From assembly GCA_030619345.1 (NCBI GenBank), contig JAUXBO010000095.1, positions 1 to 8,176 on the forward strand: 8,176 nucleotides of DNA, written 5' to 3'. A program made the position numbers and the translations under genes. Below, one piece after another: positions 1 through 4,979 of the stretch (the stretch's first letter is position 1; the number at the start of each line of letters is the position of its first letter). The notes beneath the pieces were generated by a model. That model did not search any database and was not told the DNA's origin. It saw only the letters and a program-made list of their open reading frames with translations. This DNA is from Candidatus Zixiibacteriota bacterium (GTDB taxonomy: Bacteria; Zixibacteria; MSB-5A5; GN15; FEB-12).

Positions 1-125
1 ATCGACACCGCCTCAAGTTCCATCGAAAGTTTTTGATTCTCAGCCTGCACGTTGCCGGTTAGGATCGCAACCAGGAGAAAAACTGTTATCATCCATGTTT
101 TGAGAACTGCGATTGGTTTCATCAT
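1..125 (-). CDS. pilQ: Secretin N-terminus (PilQ/GspD-like), partial
   Basis: Only the first 41 codons are present; the gene runs off the left edge. The protein begins MMKPIAVLKT and has a clear Sec signal peptide: a lysine, a hydrophobic core (about residues 10-23) and a probable cleavage site after NVQA near residue 28. The mature part starts ENQKLSMELEAVS, which matches the start of the short N-terminal domain seen in PilQ/GspD secretins (usually 'iSldfedadirdVLr'). Secretins form the outer-membrane pore through which the filament or substrate leaves. The gene starts 1 nt after the stop of the pilP-like gene. AAAGGT in the end of that gene is a suitable ribosome binding site for either of two adjacent ATG codons (125 or 122). 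Identity rests mainly on position after pilM-N-O-P genes, the signal peptide and about 12 mature residues, so an unrelated exported protein is not excluded. Confidence 0.62.
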   Translation of the reverse strand, partial: MMKPIAVLKTWMITVFLLVAILTGNVQAENQKLSMELEAVS

Positions 126-126
126 A

Positions 127-585
127 TCAACCTTTGGATACCCTCAGAGTTTGCCGTTTTCCATTATGTTCCAGAATAACCCGGTTTTGTTCAATATTCA
201 GAACTGTCGCGCCGTCGATATTTTGGCCGACTCTGACGGGACGTTTGTTCACGATTGCAACCGGATCATTCGCGTTGTACAGTATTCCGGAAAGAGACCA
301 CCCCCTGCGAACGCTGGTCGCACGCGGTGATGATATTTTCGGAAGTTTTTTTAGTCGAAAAGGATCATCCCCCCACGCGGACAATTCAAATTCCTCCATA
401 ACTGTTACAGTTTCCATATTCAACGAAGAGTTAGGGCTGGCCATAGCTACAGGGCTGATGGCAGCGACAGTAGGTGGCGCTGGTGGAGGATCGGATGACT
501 TGTCACCGCCAAGATTGAATACGGCCCAAATTACTGCAGCCGGAAGGGTAGAAATGATTATCTTTTTGCGCGTTTTTTCGGTCAT
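127..585 (-). CDS. pilP: PilP/GspC-like periplasmic connector protein
   Basis: A 152-residue protein with one N-terminal membrane anchor (about residues 9-25), a proline-rich linker (PPPAPP, 33-38) and a C-terminal beta domain (about 95-150). The motif WGDDPF at 71-76 and the pattern GILYN..DPVAIVN..PVRVGQNIDGATV..I....VILEHNGK are typical of the homology-region fold shared by PilP, GspC, GspB and MshK. This domain links the inner-membrane PilN-PilO complex to the N-terminal domains of the secretin. Classical PilP is a lipoprotein, but no lipobox cysteine is seen here, so the topology is more like GspC. The start overlaps the stop of pilO by 4 nt? No: its own ATG (585-583) overlaps the upstream pilO stop (584-582) in the arrangement ATGA, and AAGGT about 5 nt upstream is a plausible ribosome binding site. 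The secretin gene follows after 1 nt. The family is secure; the choice between PilP, GspC and MshK names is by context. Confidence 0.8.
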   Translation of the reverse strand: MTEKTRKKIIISTLPAAVIWAVFNLGGDKSSDPPPAPPTVAAISPVAMASPNSSLNMETVTVMEEFELSAWGDDPFRLKKLPKISSPRATSVRRGWSLSGILYNANDPVAIVNKRPVRVGQNIDGATVLNIEQNRVILEHNGKRQTLRVSKG

Positions 586-1145
586 GACTTACCTTCTACA
601 TTTCCCAATAGCGCTTTGAACGAGTAAGAAAATGCAAGGCGCTTGATATCTGCGAGAGAGCCGTTTATCTGACAGAGATTGGTCCCACGGTAATACGCTG
701 ATTGTTCCGTGCTGCGAACAAACTCTCCATAATTACGATATTTCCCTTCCAGACGAATCCCGATGTTTAGAAACAGCGGCACGGTTGAATCAGATACTGC
801 TTGATTGAGAAGGATCAATTCTTCGATTGGAGGGGTAATCTCAATAACTCTCAAGTTATAGCTATCTGCCCGTTTCTTAAGATGCTCAAACAGTCTCAAG
901 ACATCTTTCTTTGTGTACAGGGTCTCGTTCAATTCGCGACGACTTTGCTCGAGCGTCTGACAGGATCGTTCGAACTCGGGAAGTTGTTTCAATGTCGAAG
1001 AGAAGTCAGCCAGCTTTTGCTGGGCGGCTTCTATTTGGCTGGTACCTTCGTCGCGTTTATAATCCAGCGGCGAATAAACAAGAAAAACCCAGGCAGTCGT
1101 GAGAGCAACGGAGATCAGGATGTATTTGAACGGACCAAGTTTCAT
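582..1145 (-). CDS. pilO: PilO-like inner-membrane alignment protein
   Basis: A 187-residue bitopic protein: a short cytoplasmic start (MKLGPFK), one transmembrane helix (about residues 7-25), a periplasmic coiled-coil region (about 35-93, rich in Q, E, K and L) and a C-terminal alpha/beta domain (about 95-182) of the ferredoxin-like type found in PilO and GspM. Sequence conservation in this family is low; the call rests on length, topology, the run LRVIEITPP after the coiled coil, the segment LEGKYRNYGEFVRS (typical of PilO, where it follows a beta strand), and position between PilN and PilP functions. PilO pairs with PilN in the periplasm and anchors PilP. The ATG overlaps the stop of the fused pilMN gene by 4 nt (ATGA) and no Shine-Dalgarno is seen, so translation is probably coupled, giving balanced amounts of the two partners. 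Confidence 0.85.
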   Translation of the reverse strand: MKLGPFKYILISVALTTAWVFLVYSPLDYKRDEGTSQIEAAQQKLADFSSTLKQLPEFERSCQTLEQSRRELNETLYTKKDVLRLFEHLKKRADSYNLRVIEITPPIEELILLNQAVSDSTVPLFLNIGIRLEGKYRNYGEFVRSTEQSAYYRGTNLCQINGSLADIKRLAFSYSFKALLGNVEGKS

Positions 1146-2749
1146 GAGTTGCGTCGCATATCAATCACGAACTGTATCTCTGGACCTTCATCCGTAAGTT
1201 TTTTGGTGTGACGAACAATTTTTACGTCTTGCCAGAGTGGGGAAGAGGAGAGGTCTTGGGCGTACTCAGCCAAGATGAGCTCCGGGGGGATGTCCCGTGA
1301 AAGAACAACTCCCTGCAGTGAAACATTCCGACCTGCTTCGTTCGGCCTATAATTGTAGTCGAGCAGTTTGATCTCTCCCGGTGTGATTTGAGATAAGTCC
1401 TTAAACCCCAACCATACCCGGGTCGCTGCCGGTTGAGTCTGAGCAATGTAAGACTGATGATCGGATATCCGGAGTTTTAGATTATTGTACGTATGATATG
1501 CCTCAGAACTTTCGAATTCGCTGACCTGTGATTCCAAGCGATCGGCACTTTCAGATATATTTTCAGCCTGATTGTATAGCGTGAGTGTAATCGCAGAAAG
1601 TACAAATATAACTGTGGCCAGGACAAATTTTCCGATTCGATTGCTTCTGAGGAGTGCTACTCTTGCGGCCAACTCCCGGGGAAGAAGATTTGTCGTCTTT
1701 TTCTGACAGACGGTAGCCGCGAGCGCCGGCAGACAGACGGCGACCGTAGCCGCAATCTCTTCGTCCAGATCGGCCAGGCAATCCAAATCGGAGACTGGAA
1801 AACGAATAAACTCGTACGGCGTACCTTCTTTCATCAATTCAAGAAGTTCATCACTATACGAAAGGTCACCATACACGTATACTCTGGGCGTGATGTTGCC
1901 AGTAAACTGTCCTGAAAAGAAATCGAACGATGTTCTGACTTCGTTGATCAGCGATTGGGCAAAAAACTCAAGTCCGGCAGAGTCGAGTATTCCACTCGCG
2001 GAAAAAGCGCTGCCGAGTTCACCTGCGTGGAAGAACTGAAGATCAGCGCCTTCAAAAAATGATATTTCTGAATAGCCTCGGGTAATGCTTAAGAGAATGT
2101 AGTTTTCATCCGAATCGAATTTCGGCAGACGTCGAAGCAGATGGCCAAGCACTTCCTGGGAATGATAAATATGCGATACTTGCACTTCAGACAGACTGAA
2201 TGGCGTCAGATGATCAAATATCTTTGACTGGGTTGCCGCATACAGGGCGACTTTACTTCGTCGATTTCCTTTGTCGCCTAACTTATGCGTGCAGCGGAAA
2301 TCATATGCACAGTTATCTTGAGGGAAGGGAATCTGGTTGCGCACTTCGTACTTAATCGCCGACTTAAGTTCCCGCTTCCCGAGGTCCGGCATAAGGAAAG
2401 TCCTGAAAGCCGTTTCCCTGCCCGCGAGAGTTATGGACACATGTGGCTGATAACCTCCATGCTCGCGGATATAGTCTGCAATTGCGGATGCCAGGGCGTT
2501 GTTCCTACGTTCTTCAGAGTCGTCTCCGGTCGGCAGATAGGCTTTGGAAAAATCGAGAACTTTTACTTTGCTGCCCAGGTGCATAGAAGAGGCCATTTGA
2601 ACCGAGCTGTCATCAATTGCAAAACTGACATGTCGACCGAGATCATAGGCTGGGCGAGAATGTATCTTGCGATCAGGCGTAGTTCTGGAATTCGGCTTTG
2701 AATCATCCGAATTTTTTTCTTTTTTAAGCTTTCCGAAGATATGTTTCAT
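1142..2749 (-). CDS. Fused PilM-PilN (GspL-like) alignment protein
   Basis: A 535-residue protein joining two proteins that are usually separate. Residues 1-35 are a basic, charged tail; about 40-350 match the actin-like PilM fold (FAIDDSSVQMA; then LMPDLGKRELKSAIKYEVRN and IPFP, the typical PilM segment). Residues 354-360 (NLLPREL) are the PilN start motif, followed by one transmembrane helix (about 372-392), a periplasmic coiled coil and a ferredoxin-like domain to the end. The overall plan (cytoplasmic actin-like domain, helix, periplasmic domain) is that of GspL in type II secretion. The reading frame is continuous with no sign of a frameshift. Usual glycines of the two phosphate-binding loops are missing (see findings). 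ATG at 2749 was chosen; a TTG at 2755 in the same frame adds two residues and has an AGG 8 nt upstream, so it is a real alternative. The gene lies 18 nt after the GspG-like gene and overlaps pilO by 4 nt. Confidence 0.88.
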   Translation of the reverse strand: MKHIFGKLKKEKNSDDSKPNSRTTPDRKIHSRPAYDLGRHVSFAIDDSSVQMASSMHLGSKVKVLDFSKAYLPTGDDSEERRNNALASAIADYIREHGGYQPHVSITLAGRETAFRTFLMPDLGKRELKSAIKYEVRNQIPFPQDNCAYDFRCTHKLGDKGNRRSKVALYAATQSKIFDHLTPFSLSEVQVSHIYHSQEVLGHLLRRLPKFDSDENYILLSITRGYSEISFFEGADLQFFHAGELGSAFSASGILDSAGLEFFAQSLINEVRTSFDFFSGQFTGNITPRVYVYGDLSYSDELLELMKEGTPYEFIRFPVSDLDCLADLDEEIAATVAVCLPALAATVCQKKTTNLLPRELAARVALLRSNRIGKFVLATVIFVLSAITLTLYNQAENISESADRLESQVSEFESSEAYHTYNNLKLRISDHQSYIAQTQPAATRVWLGFKDLSQITPGEIKLLDYNYRPNEAGRNVSLQGVVLSRDIPPELILAEYAQDLSSSPLWQDVKIVRHTKKLTDEGPEIQFVIDMRRNS

Positions 2750-2767
2750 TCCCAAGAACCAAGCCTG

Positions 2768-3232
2768 TTAGAAGTTTACTACAATTGAGTCGGTTCCACC
2801 GATTGAGAAGATTCTTCGACTTCCAACCTCGTACCCATAGGCGCTGCCCCATGAGTCGTTGAGGTAGTCGGCTGCTCCGTCGATATACGGTCCGTTCCAC
2901 CCCAATCTGGTCAGCTTGTCATACGCGCTAATGGAATCCGGTTTAGTTACCAAGTCGGCCAGGGAGTTCGGCAAGAAACCGACATCATCCTCAAAGCCAC
3001 GGTCGACATATTCTCCGCCCGAGACAGCTTCGGGGTTACCGACAATAGCTCGTTTGAGAGTCTGCATTTCACTACGAGTCGCGGTTACTTTTGAACTGTC
3101 AACAATGGTGCCAAACCTGGGAATAGCGACGGCCGCAATAATTCCAAGGACAACAATTACAATAACAAGCTCGATCAGAGTAAAGCCTGTCTGATCGAGC
3201 TTGCGGTAATTATCCCTATGAATCGGGCGCAT
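2768..3232 (-). CDS. GspG-like type IV prepilin (pseudopilin)
   Basis: A 154-residue class III signal protein. A 16-residue basic leader ends in DQTG; prepilin peptidase should cut between G16 and F17, leaving FTLIELVIVIVV with the invariant Glu at +5 (E21). The hydrophobic helix runs to about residue 37. The C-terminal part (GWNGPYIDG, YLNDSWGSAYGYE, IFSIGGTDS) follows the GspG pattern 'GPY...DPWG..Y.Y....S.G.D', here with NDSWG in place of DPWG. This points to a type II secretion-like major pseudopilin or a structurally similar pilin. The frame is open from a TTG at 3247, but AGGAGG lies inside that extension exactly 6 nt before ATG 3232, so 3232 is taken as the start. It follows the other prepilin gene by 21 nt and is followed 18 nt later by pilMN. 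Membership of the family is certain; whether it is a major or minor subunit is not. Confidence 0.92.
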   Translation of the reverse strand: MRPIHRDNYRKLDQTGFTLIELVIVIVVLGIIAAVAIPRFGTIVDSSKVTATRSEMQTLKRAIVGNPEAVSGGEYVDRGFEDDVGFLPNSLADLVTKPDSISAYDKLTRLGWNGPYIDGAADYLNDSWGSAYGYEVGSRRIFSIGGTDSIVVNF

Positions 3233-3238
3233 AGCTGC

Positions 3239-3244
3239 CCTCCT
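3239..3244 (-). promoter_or_regulatory. Ribosome binding site fixing the GspG-like start
   Basis: A perfect AGGAGG lies 6 nt before ATG 3232. It overlaps codons 2-3 of the longer TTG-initiated frame, which shows that the longer start is spurious and that the leader peptide is 16 residues. Confidence 0.85.
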
Positions 3245-3253
3245 CAATGATGT

Positions 3254-3682
3254 TTACCAGTTATTCTCGCCAACGGTGTTGGTGTTAGGCCAGACTTCAC
3301 CGGTGGAGGCATTGTAGGCCCAGCCACCGCGGGTACCTACGATGGTTCCCTTAGTCACACCGGTTACAACGGAGTCGGAGGCATTGGCATCGAGTTGGTA
3401 CGGGTTTTCCGGGATTACCTGCTCCATGACAGTTCCAATAGTGCCGAGGTCAGAGACGGTCGGCCAGGAAGCGGTTCCGGTAGTGACGGCGGCGTTAGCA
3501 TAAAAAATTGTGACACCGGATCTTAGCGCTCCAAGTGAGGCGCGGCCCGCAGCTTCTTTAGCTTCACTGGTGATATCCTGGTATTTCGGAATTGCGACGG
3601 CGGCAAGGATACCCAATACAACGATGATGATCACCAGTTCAATGAGGGTAAAACCTTTGGGGTTTGTGAGTCTCGAGAACAT
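3254..3682 (-). CDS. Type IV major-pilin-like prepilin
   Basis: A 142-residue prepilin with a 10-residue leader (MFSRLTNPKG), predicted cleavage between G10 and F11, and the conserved FTLIEL start with Glu at +5 (E15). The N-terminal helix (about 11-60) continues as an alanine-rich amphipathic part ending AGRASLGALRSGVTIFYAN, and the C-terminal half holds GGWAYNASTGEVWPN, a pattern common at the end of major pilins of PilA/MSHA type. The mature protein would have 132 residues, a usual size. No cysteine pair is present, so there is no disulfide-bonded D-region. It has the strongest ribosome binding site of the operon (AAGGAG, 3689-3694, 6 nt before the ATG) and the longest leader gap (82 nt) before it, both fitting a highly made structural subunit. 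It is very similar to the next gene over the first 25 mature residues, so the two are paralogues, but their C-terminal halves differ. Confidence 0.92.
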   Translation of the reverse strand: MFSRLTNPKGFTLIELVIIIVVLGILAAVAIPKYQDITSEAKEAAGRASLGALRSGVTIFYANAAVTTGTASWPTVSDLGTIGTVMEQVIPENPYQLDANASDSVVTGVTKGTIVGTRGGWAYNASTGEVWPNTNTVGENNW

Positions 3683-3764
3683 TTTCTGCTCCTTCGAATA
3701 TTGATTCTGTTTATCTTCTAGGTCTTCTCTTTTTATCGGCTGATTGCTGTTCAGGCTTAAGGCC
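3683..3764 (-). promoter_or_regulatory. 82-nt leader before the major-pilin-like gene
   Basis: This is the longest gap within the operon. At its upstream end a small hairpin (AAGGC, loop TGAG, GCCTT; 3759-3772) places the pilC stop codon in its loop. There is no following T-run, so it does not look like an intrinsic terminator. The downstream end carries the pilin ribosome binding site AAGGAG at 3689-3694. No convincing sigma-70 promoter and no GG-N10-GC sigma-54 element was found. A processing or mRNA-stabilising leader that raises pilin output is an inference. Confidence 0.35.
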
Positions 3765-4979
3765 TCAGCCTTTGATTGCTTGAATGAGATTCCACATAGG
3801 CATAAAGATAGCGAGGGCCATTATCAGGACAAAAACACCCAATACAAGCGTCAATATCGGCTCCAGAATAGCCGTGATTTGACTCGAAGCATAATGTACT
3901 TCCTTGCTATAATGTTCCCCCACTTCACCCAAAATAGTATCCAGAGAACCTGATTCCAGCCCGATTCTCATCATCTGCAGGGCCATTTCAGGGATGTGCT
4001 CGAATTCGCTTCCCAGCAGTTTATGTTCCTGCCCCTCTCTGAACAGGATACCGAGCTTACGAATCTCCGCGCCGATGACGCTGTTCTTGACCGATTCCTC
4101 CAACAGTTCCAGTGTCTTGACGATAGGAATACCCGCTTTCAACAGAATTGAGAACATCAGGGCGAAACGGGCGACATTCCCTTTGGTTATAATCTGTCCG
4201 ACAACAGGTATCTTCAGCAGCATTCCGTCTACCCAGAACTTTCCCTTTTCGGTTTGCATGATTTTTCTAAATCCGAAGATAAAGGCTATCAGACCAACCA
4301 ACACGAATATCCAGTAAGCCTGAAAAAAATCACTGGTGGCAATCAACATTCGAGTCGGGAGCGGCAACTCGGTATTAAATGAATCAAAAAAAGCCACAAA
4401 ACGCGGCACTACAAAGGCAAGAAGCACCACAAAGGCACCCGCAATTGCGCTTATAACCATAGCCGGATACCGAATCCCTGATTTTATCTGGCGCGCTAAT
4501 TCGAGTTCTTTTTCCAACATGGGGGAGAGCTTGCTCAATATCTCATCCAATTGACCGGATTCTTCTCCGGCTGCAATCGATGAAACGTATACCCGATTGA
4601 AAATAGTGCCATGCTCACCCATCGCTCGGGCGAGCGACTTACCGGATTGTACGTCCAGCCGTATCTGGTTAATAGCCTTGTTAATCGGATTCTTGGCGGT
4701 ACCAATTTTTATCAAGTTCAGCGCCCGCAAAATTGGGATTCCCGCCCGGAAGAGCGTTGACAGGTTGTTCGTGAAAGCGATTAAATCTTCGTAATCTTGG
4801 CCTTTAAAAAAACCAAACAGGGAAAAGCCTCCTTTGGGTTTCCCTGCTTTGACCTCTATAGGAACGAGTCCTTGTTCGGCAAGAAACTCAATGACGCTTT
4901 CCTTATTCTCGGCACTAACACTGCCTTCTTTCCGGGAGCCATCACCAGCTATCGCTTGATATTCAAACTGGGTTGGCAC
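3765..4979 (-). CDS. pilC: Inner-membrane platform protein PilC/GspF
   Basis: A 404-residue polytopic protein, the usual length for this family. It starts MPTQFEYQAIAGDG, the standard GspF opening. Two T2SSF domains follow (about 67-192 and 270-392), each with a repeated core: RAGIPILRALNL and KAGIPIVKTLEL, then AAGEESGQLDEIL (136-148) and IGLESGSLDTIL (339-350). Transmembrane helices lie at about 171-193, 219-239 and 372-396. The protein is the membrane platform that the ATPase turns or moves to add pilin subunits to the filament base. The start is GTG at 4979; an in-frame stop (TGA, 4991-4989) lies just upstream, so no longer start of note is possible. The first 17 nt overlap the end of the ATPase gene and no clear Shine-Dalgarno is seen, which suggests coupled translation of motor and platform. 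Confidence 0.97.
   Translation of the reverse strand: MPTQFEYQAIAGDGSRKEGSVSAENKESVIEFLAEQGLVPIEVKAGKPKGGFSLFGFFKGQDYEDLIAFTNNLSTLFRAGIPILRALNLIKIGTAKNPINKAINQIRLDVQSGKSLARAMGEHGTIFNRVYVSSIAAGEESGQLDEILSKLSPMLEKELELARQIKSGIRYPAMVISAIAGAFVVLLAFVVPRFVAFFDSFNTELPLPTRMLIATSDFFQAYWIFVLVGLIAFIFGFRKIMQTEKGKFWVDGMLLKIPVVGQIITKGNVARFALMFSILLKAGIPIVKTLELLEESVKNSVIGAEIRKLGILFREGQEHKLLGSEFEHIPEMALQMMRIGLESGSLDTILGEVGEHYSKEVHYASSQITAILEPILTLVLGVFVLIMALAIFMPMWNLIQAIKG

Noticed and set aside
113..619. Plus-strand open frame of 168 codons
   Set aside because: Lies opposite the pilP-like gene, has no recognisable domain or ribosome binding site, and is best explained as a shadow of that gene.
2285..2701. Plus-strand open frame of 138 codons
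   Set aside because: Antisense to the PilM-like domain, with no family features.
3683..3764. Separate sigma-54 or sigma-70 promoter for the pilin gene
   Set aside because: No GG-N10-GC element, and the best -35/-10 pair (TTAAGC, 17 nt, GATAAA) is too weak to claim.
3759..3772. Intrinsic terminator after the platform gene
   Set aside because: The stem is only 5 bp and is not followed by a T-run on the minus strand.
4806..4813. T7 run (minus strand) in the platform gene as a programmed frameshift site
   Set aside because: The frame stays open to the normal end of a full-length protein, no downstream structure or alternative product is visible, and Phe-Phe-Lys codons explain the run.
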